Source of the DNA: DUUI01 sp964345765
Lineage (GTDB): Bacteria > Bacillota_I > Bacilli_A > Erysipelotrichales > Erysipelotrichaceae
NCBI GenBank assembly: GCA_964345765.1
Contig: CAYFSJ010000019.1
Span: forward strand, 1-29,179
Direction: 5' to 3'
DNA length: 29,179 nucleotides
Within the stretch, counting starts at the first letter, position 1. Each line of letters begins with the position of its first letter. Made by a program: the position numbers and the translations under genes. The notes beneath the pieces are model-generated. The model searched no databases and had not been told where the DNA came from. It saw only the letters and a program-made list of their open reading frames with translations. Below, piece after piece: positions 7,728-17,041 of the stretch.

Positions 7728-7733
7728 ATTATA
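7728..7733 (-). promoter_or_regulatory. -10 box of rodA, very close to the ATG
   Basis: A perfect TATAAT on the minus strand, nine bases before the rodA ATG, predicts a leader of only two or three bases. No convincing -35 is visible 16 to 18 bases upstream. Confidence 0.5.
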
Positions 7734-7782
7734 CCACGCTCAAAACACGATAGAAAATATTACTATAAACCTTAACAAAAAG

Positions 7783-7829
7783 AAAAACGTTTATACTCCA
7801 CTAATTAAAGGGATTTATAAACGTTTTTT
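7783..7829 (-). terminator. Intrinsic terminator of the adhesin gene
   Basis: A perfect 13-base inverted repeat (7783-7795 with 7816-7828, arm AAAAACGTTTATA) surrounds a 20-base loop. Read on the minus strand the stem ends in a U-rich tract. It lies about 30 bases after the adhesin stop and separates it from rodA. T-rich sequence on the other side would also allow termination in the plus direction. Confidence 0.75.
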
Positions 7830-7857
7830 CGTTATAAACTGTCAAAGGTATGAGTAA

Positions 7858-10800
7858 TTATCGCACTTCTTTCTTACGTTTAAAGATATATAAACCCAAA
7901 CCCACCAAGGAGGATCCAGACAAAGTCATTAGTACAGAATCTTTACTACCTAAAGTTGGTAGTTTGGTTGGAATCTTTTTGTTTTGGACCTCAAGATCAA
8001 GTGAAGAGTCAACCACAATAGGATATTCTTGTGGATTTATAAGATAACCTTGTGGCGCTTCTGTTTCTTTTATTATCCACTCTCCCTTCTCGACAACAAA
8101 CTCAACAATTCCCTTCTGGTTTGTTTTATTTGTATCAGCTTTAATTCCATCTTTTGTTAATAGTTCAAATTGTGCTCCTTCTAATCTAATTGACGAATCC
8201 TTAGAATCAACTTTTTGAATTTTAATGGTATAGAAATGAACCGTTTGATCTTCATCATCAATATCTGCATGTTCACTAATCAATTGGTCTTGATAATAAA
8301 GCTGTTCAAATACAACAATTGAGGTTTCTTTTATTTTCGAAGCATTAACACTAAACTCTAGTAAGAGTGTCCCTGACTTACTCCTAGCAACAAACGATAT
8401 CTCTGATGTAATCTCCTTATCATCAATTAATAGTGGAAGTTGGGTCTCTTTATCCATCAGTATTCCCTTAACTTGATATTCTTTACCTACAATCAGGTTA
8501 GAATAGTTCACTTCATCAACAATTGTCACGAAAGTTGGATTATCTTTAGTACGAGAGTTTGTTGAGGCAGACGTTTTTAATGTTGGATCAACAATCTTCA
8601 CTGTTTGGTGTTTGTCATTTAAATCCTTATGTTGTCCAATGAGTACATCATTCAAATATAGACTCTCAAATACGACGACTTCTTTATTGGCATACTGTGA
8701 TGCATCAAATTTAAATTCTAAATCAACTTCCCCATCACTTGATTGTGGCGTAAATGTCATGGTGTTCTCAGAGAGAATCTTTCCATTTTCTTTAAGAACT
8801 AACTGTCCGACTAATTCATATTCTGAAGAAGTATTTAAAGCAGTGTATTTAACCTTATCCACAATTACAATGTCATTAAGCGGTAAGACCTCTTTTTGGT
8901 TGTCTTTTGATGCTGCTGATGTGGATAGATTTGGGATTCGAACAGTCTGATTCTTATTCTCTAAATCATGGTGAGTCGCTAAGTGACGATCTTGACGATA
9001 TAAATCTTCAAAAACAACCAAGGTTTTACCTAATAAATCAGTAGTATCTAGTTCAAACTTTAGTTCAACTACCATCTCTTCACTTTCGGCAATAAAATTT
9101 AATCGACTTGTAGATACGACCTCATGTGTTTGATAATCGATAAGTTGACCAATCATTTGATATTCTTTATTAACCCATAGATTGGTTACTTCGACTAAAT
9201 CAACCACTTTTAAGTTTTCTTTTGGCATTGATTCTTTTAGTCCATTATCAAAGAAAGCATTTGTTTTTAAATGTGGAGTCCTTTCATTAATCATCTCTAA
9301 TACTTGAGGTTGAGTAGTCTCAGTAATAGTAATATTAACTGGTGCACTGACAACATACCCTTCTGGAGCAATCTCTTCGACTAAGGTATAGGTCTCATTT
9401 ACCTTTAATCCCTTTATAACAAAAGGTTCATTTGAAGAGGTGAAAGTGATAATTGGTTGATTCTGATGATAAAGGGTTAAAACAGCACCAGGTACAAAAT
9501 TCCCATAAATATCAATCTTAGAAATATGTGTTTCAGTCTGTTGATTAGAAATATTCTTTAAAGTAGTACGACCAATAACTTCTAAATCTACAGTCTCAGT
9601 ATCACGAGTAATACTAAAGGTTTGAGGTTCTGAACGTATATAACCCGTAGGCGCAACCTTTTCGACTAAAGTATAAGTTCCATAGGTTAGCTTCCCTTGA
9701 GTATAGGCTAAACCTTCATTATTTGTTATGAGTTGAGTTTGTTTAACAACTTGGTTGTTATCATTTAAGTATTCAAAACTAACAAGTTCATTGTTTTCAT
9801 CATAGATTTCAAAAATTGCTCCTGATAAAGGTTGATTGGTTTCATGATCAATCTTTTGAATACCAAGTTTAATTTCTACTAAATCATTTGATACATACAG
9901 TATTTCAACTTTTTCATGTTCACGAATCGAGACTGGATATTCTTTCTTGTTTAAATAGAACTGTTGAGGTGCTTCAATTTCTCTAATAACATAATCGCCA
10001 TATCGTAAATCACTACTGAAGGCAAAACCGTTGTTATTTGATGTGATTGTCTCAACAAATTCTCTGTTCGGTAGACTTAAGATTTCAAAAACAGCCCCTT
10101 GTACTGGCAGTTCTTCATTTGATGCGTCCACTTTAACGATTTGAATTTTACCCTTAATTGGTTCATTGATGATTTCTTTTTCTGTCATGACAATCTCAGT
10201 TAATTGATCTTTGTAAACAAGTTCAATTGGTATGGGTTCTTCATTATGAACAAAGCCTTCAGGTGCTTGAATTTCTTTAAGCGTATACCTCCCTAAGTCT
10301 AGTTCTTTTGATAACGCAACCCCATGCTCATCAGTGGTCAATGTATCAACAACAACTTGATTCTTATCGATAACTTCAAAAACAGCGTTACTCAAATAGT
10401 TGTTTGAATCTTGGGCATCGGATTTAATAATCCGAATTTGTCCTTTGGCGACATCATTGATTTGACTTACTTCGTTAATAACTAAAGAGACAGTTTGATC
10501 TTTATAACTTAAAACGACTGGTATTGGTGTCGAATCAAGTAAATATGGGGCACCAATTGATGTTTCGATAAGTTCATAATTGCCTAAAGGGAGGATGGAT
10601 GACCTTATTATCCCATCACTATTAGTAACCAGTGTTTCTACTAAATCCCCATTCGCATTGAACAGTTGGTATTCTACCCCTTCGATTAACTCTTGATTTG
10701 GGCCTGTTTTAGTTAAGATAATTTGTCCCATAGCTTTTTCATTGATAAAAGAGACCGTTGTCGTTTGTCCTATTTCTATGGTGACAGATTTAATTTCATC

Positions 10801-11793
10801 ACTTAAGATATAGGGTTCTGGGACACTTACTTCCTTAACATAATAACTGCCTGGTGCTAAATCAGAAACATCTGCTAATCCAGTATCATTGGTTATGACC
10901 GTTATTGGGTTACTCATATCTGGTGAGGTTGAGATATTAAAACTAACTTGGCTAATAGGTTGATTATCTTTGTTAACTTTAGCGATTTGTAAGTTTCCAG
11001 TCGCCTCAACAGAGATATTAAAAGAAGTCATCACTTGATTGTTTAGTTTTAAACTCGCAATATTTTGTGACCCTTCTTCATAAAACACTAAACTGGTTCC
11101 AGTATATGCATCAAGCACTTTGTGACCTGTGATTGTCGTCGTTCCACCAGCGGTAGGTGTAATAGTGAGTGTATTACCTGATTGTGTTAACTTGGCAACT
11201 TCAGGATGACTAAGGGTTAAGTGAAAATCAGAAATCACTTGATTATTGTCAGTTAAGACAAGGGGTTCATTGAGTTTTAATTGATGAGAAGACTCATCAA
11301 AAGAAGGTTTTGTTAAGTGGTTTTGAATTCTAGCATTAATCTGTGCACGGATAGTATTAAAATCATCATCGGTTATCCCGTTTTGAAAATTAACTACTAA
11401 TGAAGGCTCTATAACATGCCAGATCATTACTTGTGCAGTCACATAAACATGATTATTTGTGTCAGCTCCCATTAGTTTGGCGTAGTAATCGATTAACTCT
11501 ATTTTATCCTTAACACTTTGATCCATTCCTTGATAATCGGCTAAGGTAATGGTGGATTTTGGACCAGAAACAAATAAAATGGCTGGTTCAATACAATAGG
11601 CTAATTCTCCGCCTGCATACAATCGTCCGAAAATGCCAATATAAGTACGACCATGACTATCAGATCCGGTCCAGTGATATCCTAAATCGACTGAATCGGT
11701 ATGAGTATTGGCTAATAAAGGGAGTCTTAGAGAGGTTCCCATTAAGAATAAGATCATGACCAGAATCTTAATTCTTTTAAACAAAGATTTCAT
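7858..11793 (-). CDS. Giant cell-surface adhesin: thioester domain, Cna-B/SpaA-like repeats, VaFE repeats, sortase anchor
   Basis: A 1311-residue surface protein. In order: signal peptide (basic start, hydrophobic core about 9-28); thioester domain with YCIEP (Cys67) and TAQVMIWHV (Gln121), the Cys-Gln pair of TQXA-type domains that can bond covalently to host amines; a linking beta domain to about 265; six Cna-B/SpaA-like domains opening with K-V/I-D-type strands and closing with YTLKEIQAPEGF-like Glu motifs; three VaFE domains marked by VVFEDLY, VVFESLY and VVFEQLY, a family that forms Thr-Gln ester cross-links; a seventh Cna-B-like domain; and LPTLG (1278-1282), a hydrophobic segment and KRKKEVR. 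I chose the second ATG (11793), because AAAAGGAG abuts the first (11799). The domain calls come from motifs. A role in attachment to cells or surfaces is inferred. No sortase gene is present in the window. Confidence 0.93.
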   Translation of the reverse strand: MKSLFKRIKILVMILFLMGTSLRLPLLANTHTDSVDLGYHWTGSDSHGRTYIGIFGRLYAGGELAYCIEPAILFVSGPKSTITLADYQGMDQSVKDKIELIDYYAKLMGADTNNHVYVTAQVMIWHVIEPSLVVNFQNGITDDDFNTIRAQINARIQNHLTKPSFDESSHQLKLNEPLVLTDNNQVISDFHLTLSHPEVAKLTQSGNTLTITPTAGGTTTITGHKVLDAYTGTSLVFYEEGSQNIASLKLNNQVMTSFNISVEATGNLQIAKVNKDNQPISQVSFNISTSPDMSNPITVITNDTGLADVSDLAPGSYYVKEVSVPEPYILSDEIKSVTIEIGQTTTVSFINEKAMGQIILTKTGPNQELIEGVEYQLFNANGDLVETLVTNSDGIIRSSILPLGNYELIETSIGAPYLLDSTPIPVVLSYKDQTVSLVINEVSQINDVAKGQIRIIKSDAQDSNNYLSNAVFEVIDKNQVVVDTLTTDEHGVALSKELDLGRYTLKEIQAPEGFVHNEEPIPIELVYKDQLTEIVMTEKEIINEPIKGKIQIVKVDASNEELPVQGAVFEILSLPNREFVETITSNNNGFAFSSDLRYGDYVIREIEAPQQFYLNKKEYPVSIREHEKVEILYVSNDLVEIKLGIQKIDHETNQPLSGAIFEIYDENNELVSFEYLNDNNQVVKQTQLITNNEGLAYTQGKLTYGTYTLVEKVAPTGYIRSEPQTFSITRDTETVDLEVIGRTTLKNISNQQTETHISKIDIYGNFVPGAVLTLYHQNQPIITFTSSNEPFVIKGLKVNETYTLVEEIAPEGYVVSAPVNITITETTQPQVLEMINERTPHLKTNAFFDNGLKESMPKENLKVVDLVEVTNLWVNKEYQMIGQLIDYQTHEVVSTSRLNFIAESEEMVVELKFELDTTDLLGKTLVVFEDLYRQDRHLATHHDLENKNQTVRIPNLSTSAASKDNQKEVLPLNDIVIVDKVKYTALNTSSEYELVGQLVLKENGKILSENTMTFTPQSSDGEVDLEFKFDASQYANKEVVVFESLYLNDVLIGQHKDLNDKHQTVKIVDPTLKTSASTNSRTKDNPTFVTIVDEVNYSNLIVGKEYQVKGILMDKETQLPLLIDDKEITSEISFVARSKSGTLLLEFSVNASKIKETSIVVFEQLYYQDQLISEHADIDDEDQTVHFYTIKIQKVDSKDSSIRLEGAQFELLTKDGIKADTNKTNQKGIVEFVVEKGEWIIKETEAPQGYLINPQEYPIVVDSSLDLEVQNKKIPTKLPTLGSKDSVLMTLSGSSLVGLGLYIFKRKKEVR

Positions 11794-11819
11794 ACACATC
11801 TCCTTTTCTATGTTCGCTT

Positions 11820-11825
11820 ATTATA
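11820..11825 (-). promoter_or_regulatory. -10 box of the adhesin gene
   Basis: TATAAT on the minus strand, about 26 bases before the preferred ATG, followed by the ribosome binding site AAAAGGAG (about 11800-11807). The -35 region is poor, so control by an activator is possible but not shown. Confidence 0.45.
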
Positions 11826-11872
11826 GAAATTAAAGATGAAAACTCCTTAAATCTTTCAGCAACCAAAAATTG

Positions 11873-11929
11873 ATGGTACAACCCCATTTATCTAAATTAT
11901 ATGATGTTAGTGTTGAAGAATTACTCTAA
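11873..11929 (+). pseudogene. Possible remnant of an XRE-type regulator C-terminus
   Basis: A short frame reads PHLSKLYDVSVEELL and then a stop. This resembles the end of Cro/CI-like helix-turn-helix domains (the usual form is L-x-K-L-x-x-L-F-x-V-S-x-D-E-L-L). No promoter, ribosome binding site or rest of the domain is visible, so if real it is a decayed fragment. Chance similarity is possible over so few residues. Confidence 0.25.
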
Positions 11930-11957
11930 ACAATTAAACAAAGCCTATTTGTCGATA

Positions 11958-11966
11958 TGGTATAAT
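11958..11966 (+). promoter_or_regulatory. Extended -10 promoter of the mutS operon
   Basis: TGGTATAAT is an exact extended -10 element, 26 bases before the mutS ATG, with ribosome binding site AGAGG between them. No good -35 is seen. It probably drives the whole mutS to msrA operon. Confidence 0.6.
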
Positions 11967-11992
11967 GTATCCACGTAAAAAGAGGTTTTTTA

Positions 11993-14461
11993 ATGGAAAA
12001 TTTATCACCCATGTTACAACAGTATTTAAATATGAAACAAGAAGTAGGAGCCGATACACTACTATTTTTTAGATTAGGTGATTTCTATGAACTCTTTTTT
12101 GATGACGCAAAAATTGTGGCCAATGAATTAGAACTGATCTTAACTGCCCGCGCCGCTGGAAATAATCAAAAAGCGCCAATGTGTGGAGTTCCACATCATG
12201 CGGCCCATTCCTATATCCAACGCTTAATCTCAAAAGGATATAAAGTGGCCATCGCCCAACAAATGGAAGATCCAGCCACTGCCAAAGGATTAGTCAAGCG
12301 CGAAGTCACTAAAATCATCACCCAAGGAACCAATTTTGATCATGATGAAAATGAATCGGTCCATCTAGCAAGTATCACTTCTGATTTATTTAATTTCTAC
12401 ATAGTTTTATATGACATTACCTCTAACCAACTTAAAACCTTTGAAATAGAGAAAGAAATCTCTCAATTATTAACTTTATTGGTACAACATCAAGTCAAAG
12501 AGATATTAATCCCTCAATCAGATGAAAGAAAATGGTTAGAAGATAACACCGAAATAGAAATCAGTGATTATAAAATCAATGTTAAGAATAAAACACCATT
12601 AGATGCGGCCAAAGCTCGCTTAGAAGCATATTTAGAATATACTCAAAAACAAAGCATACACCCCAAACAAGTCAATTATGAAAAAGAGACAATGAAACTA
12701 GATTATGTTTCTTTACAAAATTTAGAACTATTAGAAGTTATTCGCTCAAACTCAAAAAGTCATTCTCTTTTCTCCTATCTAAACAAAACAAAAACCAGCA
12801 TGGGGACTCGCTTATTAAAAGAATGGATTAAATATCCTCTATTAAAGAAAGAAGATATTTTAGAGCGACAAGAAAAAGTAGGGTATTTGGTCGATGAGTA
12901 TCTTATTCATCATCAACTTAATGAATTATTAAGTGACCTATACGATATTAGTCGAATAAGTACTAAAATAGAATATAAAACGAGTAATGCCCAAGATTTA
13001 GTCAGATTAAAAAAATCACTGAACACCTTTGAAAAGATCAAAGATTTATTTGAAGAAACCATATTTTTAGAGAATCTAAAGATAGAAAACACCCTTTTTA
13101 TCGCCAACGAGATTGAAGCCATCCTAGTTGATGAACCAGCCTTAAGCATTGGCAATGATCCAACCATTAAGAGTGGCGTCAACCAAGAACTAGACGAGTA
13201 CAGACAATTACTCAACGATTCAAACAGTTGGTTACTCAATTATGAAAATAGCCTCAAAGATAAAACAGGCATTAAGAACTTAAAAGTCGGTTACTCAAAA
13301 CAATTTGGTTATTATCTTGAAGTCTCAAAAGGACAACTCCATTTAATTAAAGAGGAATATGGTTTTATCCGTCGACAAACATTAACCAATGCAGAGCGTT
13401 ATCTTACCAATGAACTTAAAGAACAGGAAGACAAGATTTTATCAGCCAGTTCTGAAATAGAACGTATAGAGACACAACTCTTAAAAGAACTCAATGAAGA
13501 ACTCATCAATTATGTCGATTTAATTAGAAATACTGGATTAATTATGGCTAAAATTGATTGTTTATCCTCATTGGCATCCATATCCAATCAAGCAGGTTTC
13601 ATCAAACCAAGCTTTAGTGAGACAAAAGAGATTGTTTTAATCGACTCAACCCACCCTATCCTAGAGTTTTCTACCAAATCTCATCGCATTATCTCAAATG
13701 ATTTTGTGATGGATAAAAACCAAGATATTATGATTTTAACCGGACCCAATATGGGTGGTAAATCGACTTATATGAGACAAGTCGCCATAACCATCATCAT
13801 GGCTCAAATGGGATGTTATGTAAAAGCAAAACAAGCGAAACTCCCATTATTTGATGCTATTTATACAAGAATGGGTGCTTCCGATGATATTATGTCAGGT
13901 CATTCGACTTTTATGATTGAGATGATAGAAGCCAATCAAGCGATTATCAAGGCGACTGAAAAATCACTCATCTTATTTGATGAGATTGGTCGTGGGACTT
14001 CGACCTATGATGGAATGGCCATTGCTGGTAGTATTTTAGATTATGTTGCCACGAAAATAAAAGCAACAACCATCTTTTCGACACACTATCACCAGTTAAC
14101 GACTTTAGCATCTAAACATTCAAACATTGTCAATTATCAAGTGTTGGTACAAGAGAAAAATGAAGAGATCACCTTCTTATATAAAGTACAACCTGGAAGC
14201 GCCAACCGTTCCTATGGGATTCATGTAGCGGCACTGGCAGATTTACCAAAAGAAATCATTACAAAAGCGAACCAAGTCCTTAATGAAATTCAAGTGGATT
14301 CAGTCGATTTAAGTGAGATTAAAGAAACTAAACCAGTTCAAGTTAAATCAAAAGTCAGTAAACAGTTAGAGGAGATAGAAATTGAACAGTTAACTCCACT
14401 TCAAGCACTTCAATTATTGGATAACTTGATACAATTAAATAAGAGAGAACAAGATGAGTAA
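11993..14461 (+). CDS. mutS: DNA mismatch repair protein MutS
   Basis: Recognises mismatches and small loops and recruits MutL. The 822-residue protein has the N-terminal mismatch-wedge motif FYE within FRLGDFYELF (26-35), a connector, lever and clamp region, then the ABC-type ATPase with Walker A GPNMGGKST (584-592) and DEIGRGTSTYDG (663-674). The C-terminal tail after about 760 is short. Length and motifs are those of MutS1 rather than MutS2, as there is no Smr domain. Its last eight bases overlap mutL. Confidence 0.97.
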   Translation: MENLSPMLQQYLNMKQEVGADTLLFFRLGDFYELFFDDAKIVANELELILTARAAGNNQKAPMCGVPHHAAHSYIQRLISKGYKVAIAQQMEDPATAKGLVKREVTKIITQGTNFDHDENESVHLASITSDLFNFYIVLYDITSNQLKTFEIEKEISQLLTLLVQHQVKEILIPQSDERKWLEDNTEIEISDYKINVKNKTPLDAAKARLEAYLEYTQKQSIHPKQVNYEKETMKLDYVSLQNLELLEVIRSNSKSHSLFSYLNKTKTSMGTRLLKEWIKYPLLKKEDILERQEKVGYLVDEYLIHHQLNELLSDLYDISRISTKIEYKTSNAQDLVRLKKSLNTFEKIKDLFEETIFLENLKIENTLFIANEIEAILVDEPALSIGNDPTIKSGVNQELDEYRQLLNDSNSWLLNYENSLKDKTGIKNLKVGYSKQFGYYLEVSKGQLHLIKEEYGFIRRQTLTNAERYLTNELKEQEDKILSASSEIERIETQLLKELNEELINYVDLIRNTGLIMAKIDCLSSLASISNQAGFIKPSFSETKEIVLIDSTHPILEFSTKSHRIISNDFVMDKNQDIMILTGPNMGGKSTYMRQVAITIIMAQMGCYVKAKQAKLPLFDAIYTRMGASDDIMSGHSTFMIEMIEANQAIIKATEKSLILFDEIGRGTSTYDGMAIAGSILDYVATKIKATTIFSTHYHQLTTLASKHSNIVNYQVLVQEKNEEITFLYKVQPGSANRSYGIHVAALADLPKEIITKANQVLNEIQVDSVDLSEIKETKPVQVKSKVSKQLEEIEIEQLTPLQALQLLDNLIQLNKREQDE

Positions 14462-16145
14462 AATAATTCAGTTAGACCAACACCTTACCAATATGATCGC
14501 CGCGGGGGAAGTCGTTGAAAGACCCTCAGGCATTATCAAAGAGCTAATCGAAAATAGCATTGATGCCAACGCAACTCAAATTGAGATTGTCACTAAAAAT
14601 GGTGGACTCGATCTGATTGGTGTCATTGATAATGGCGAAGGCATGGATAAAGAAGACTTAAAACAAGCGTTTAAACGACATTCAACATCAAAAATTAGTC
14701 ATCCTGATGATCTAAGTCGTATTCGAACACTTGGTTTTCGTGGTGAAGCACTGCCATCAATTGCGTCTGTATCTAAGGTTAATGCGATCTCAAACCAACA
14801 TGAATTAACCGTTGATAATTCAATCTTTTCTGAGATTATAGCCAGTCCAAGTAACCAAGGAACATCTATCTGGGTGTCTGAATTGTTCTATAAAACTCCA
14901 GCACGTCTTAAACATTTAAAATCACCACAATATGAAAATGTCCGAAATTTGGGCTTGGTACAAGATTTAGCCTTAGGATATCCATCGATTGCGTTTACCT
15001 TTATTAATGATGAACAAACCTATTTAAAAACATCAGGTAAGGGTGATTTGAAAGAAGTCTTTTATCAGATTTATGGGGCACAGTATGCCAATCAATCTGT
15101 TTTATTTAGTGATGAGAGTTATGATTTTAAAATATCTGGACTTTATGTGTTACCCCATCATCATCGAGCTAATCGTTATCAGATTAAACTGTTTTTAAAC
15201 CATCGTTTAATTCGTTATCATCAAATTTCTCAGACCCTTATTCGTGAATTTAGACGTTATATGCCTTCTGATCGTTTTCCAATGGTTGTCTTAAATATTG
15301 AGAGTGATGCTCAGTTAGTCGATGTGAATGTTCACCCTAATAAATTAGAGGTTCGCTTATCTAAGGAACAAGAACTTTTAATGTTGATAGAGAAAACAAT
15401 TCATTCATCGCTTAAAGAATCGATGAGAAGTAAAGATATTACTCGTTCTGTGTTTGAAAAACCAATGACCATTTCTTTTTTAGATGAGGATTATTCATTT
15501 GAGAAAGAAGTTGAAACAACAAACCAAGTTAATGAACCAACTGAGATTATATATCAAGAGCCGGTTGAGGTTGAACCTACTTTTTATCAACCCATTCGAG
15601 TGATTGGACAACATCATGGAAGTTATATCTTGGCTCAAGATGAGTCTTCACTCTATATCTTTGATCAACATGCGTCAATGGAGCGTATTCGATTTGAGCG
15701 AGTCTCTCAACAATTGAAAGAATCAACCTTTAACCAACAACAATTACTCTTGCCTTTAATATTTGAGAATCGTTTAAAAGAAATTGAAGATCCTCAAGCA
15801 TATTTTGATCGATTAAGTGAGTTTGGGATCATATTAGAGGCTTTTTCAGATAAGGATATAATCTTACGGAGTGTGCCACAATGGTTGAATAAACTCGACC
15901 CATTTATTTATATTAATTTATTATTAGATGATCATCACCAAGACTTGGTTTCGATTAATCATAAACGATTAGCGACCATTGCTTGCCATCAATCGATTCG
16001 TTTTAACGAGTCCTATTCTAATCTTCAACTTCAAAAGATTATTGATGATTTATTGAAGTGTGAACAACCCTATCACTGTCCTCATGGACGACCAACCTTT
16101 ATTAAAGCAGATGCCAAAGACCTATTGAAGGAGTTCTCACGATGA
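14454..16145 (+). CDS. mutL: DNA mismatch repair endonuclease MutL
   Basis: A GHKL ATPase that links MutS to strand removal. N-terminal motifs: ELIENSIDANA (30-40), DNGEGM (about 58-63) and TLGFRGEALPSIAS. The C-terminal half has DQHASMERIRFE (404-415), ACHQSI (510-515) and CPHGRPT (542-548), the metal-binding set of the MutL nicking endonuclease found in bacteria without MutH. The protein is therefore predicted to nick the new strand itself. A variable linker (about 330-375) separates the halves. At 563 residues it is somewhat short for the family. It overlaps miaA by four bases (ATGA). Confidence 0.97.
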   Translation: MSKIIQLDQHLTNMIAAGEVVERPSGIIKELIENSIDANATQIEIVTKNGGLDLIGVIDNGEGMDKEDLKQAFKRHSTSKISHPDDLSRIRTLGFRGEALPSIASVSKVNAISNQHELTVDNSIFSEIIASPSNQGTSIWVSELFYKTPARLKHLKSPQYENVRNLGLVQDLALGYPSIAFTFINDEQTYLKTSGKGDLKEVFYQIYGAQYANQSVLFSDESYDFKISGLYVLPHHHRANRYQIKLFLNHRLIRYHQISQTLIREFRRYMPSDRFPMVVLNIESDAQLVDVNVHPNKLEVRLSKEQELLMLIEKTIHSSLKESMRSKDITRSVFEKPMTISFLDEDYSFEKEVETTNQVNEPTEIIYQEPVEVEPTFYQPIRVIGQHHGSYILAQDESSLYIFDQHASMERIRFERVSQQLKESTFNQQQLLLPLIFENRLKEIEDPQAYFDRLSEFGIILEAFSDKDIILRSVPQWLNKLDPFIYINLLLDDHHQDLVSINHKRLATIACHQSIRFNESYSNLQLQKIIDDLLKCEQPYHCPHGRPTFIKADAKDLLKEFSR

Positions 16146-17041
16146 AGAAAGTATTAGTCATTATGGGTTCGACCGCCTCAGGAAAGAGCGACTTAGGGAT
16201 TGAGCTAGCCAAAAAGTATAATGGTGAGATTATCTCTTGTGACTCTGTCCAAGTGTATAAAGGCTTAGATATAGGGTCTGCCAAGATTACAGATGATCAG
16301 GGTGTTAAACATCATTTAATCGATATTTTATCAATCGAACAAGAGATGAACGTGATGTTGTTTCAACAATTGGCAAGAGAAAAAATTGACGATATAACAA
16401 GCAGAGGTAAATTACCGATTTGTGTCGGCGGAACAGGTTTTTATATCAAAGCTTTATTATATGATTATCAATTTAGTGAAGAAGCATTTCAACATGACTT
16501 TTCCCATTTAACGAACCAACAACTTCATGATAAGTTAACGGAGGTAGATTCGCTTCAAGCCCAGAAAATTCATGTGAATAATCGACAACGGTTGTTGCGT
16601 ATTTTTCAACAGATGGCCGCTTCTAATCAAACGAGGAGTGAATTACATCAAGCTCAAAAACAAGACATTTTATATGATGCCAAGATATTTTACTTAATGA
16701 CAGAACGAGAGGTTCTTTTAGAGCGTATTAATCAACGGGTTGATTTAATGTTTGAACAAGGTTTAAAAGAAGAGGTTGATGAAGTAACAAATCATGGACA
16801 AAATTTAGAGTATCAAGCGTTATCTGCCATTGGATATAAAGAATTTAGAGACTACTATACTAAAGAGAAAAGTTTAGATGAGGTGAGAGAGAAGATAAAA
16901 ACGCATACTCGTCAATTTTCTAAGAGACAAATGACCTGGTTTAAACATCAATTACCTGGTCAATTAGTGGATATATTTGATCAACAACAACTTCAAGAAA
17001 TGAAACAGGAGATAGAGACATGGGTCAATTTGAGCGAATAA
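16142..17041 (+). CDS. miaA: tRNA dimethylallyltransferase
   Basis: Adds dimethylallyl to A37 of tRNAs reading codons that begin with U, forming i6A. The 299-residue protein shows the P-loop GSTASGKS (9-16), the substrate block DSVQVYKGLDIGSAK (34-48), the catalytic region VGGTGFYIKALL (about 101-112) and the GYKEFRDYY helix near the C-terminus. Its ATG overlaps the mutL TGA. The adjacent tcdA acts on A37 of other tRNAs, so two position-37 modification enzymes are co-expressed. Confidence 0.96.
   Translation: MKKVLVIMGSTASGKSDLGIELAKKYNGEIISCDSVQVYKGLDIGSAKITDDQGVKHHLIDILSIEQEMNVMLFQQLAREKIDDITSRGKLPICVGGTGFYIKALLYDYQFSEEAFQHDFSHLTNQQLHDKLTEVDSLQAQKIHVNNRQRLLRIFQQMAASNQTRSELHQAQKQDILYDAKIFYLMTEREVLLERINQRVDLMFEQGLKEEVDEVTNHGQNLEYQALSAIGYKEFRDYYTKEKSLDEVREKIKTHTRQFSKRQMTWFKHQLPGQLVDIFDQQQLQEMKQEIETWVNLSE

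Noticed and set aside
8612..8950. Plus-strand open frames within the adhesin gene (also at 7850-8047 and 11559-11759)
   Set aside because: They lie opposite conserved domain motifs, lack start signals, and have low-complexity Ser/Leu composition typical of shadow frames.
7858..11799. Tandem DNA repeats or phase-variable tract in the adhesin gene
   Set aside because: The domains repeat at the protein level but have diverged in DNA. I saw no long identical repeats and no long homopolymer tract suited to slippage.
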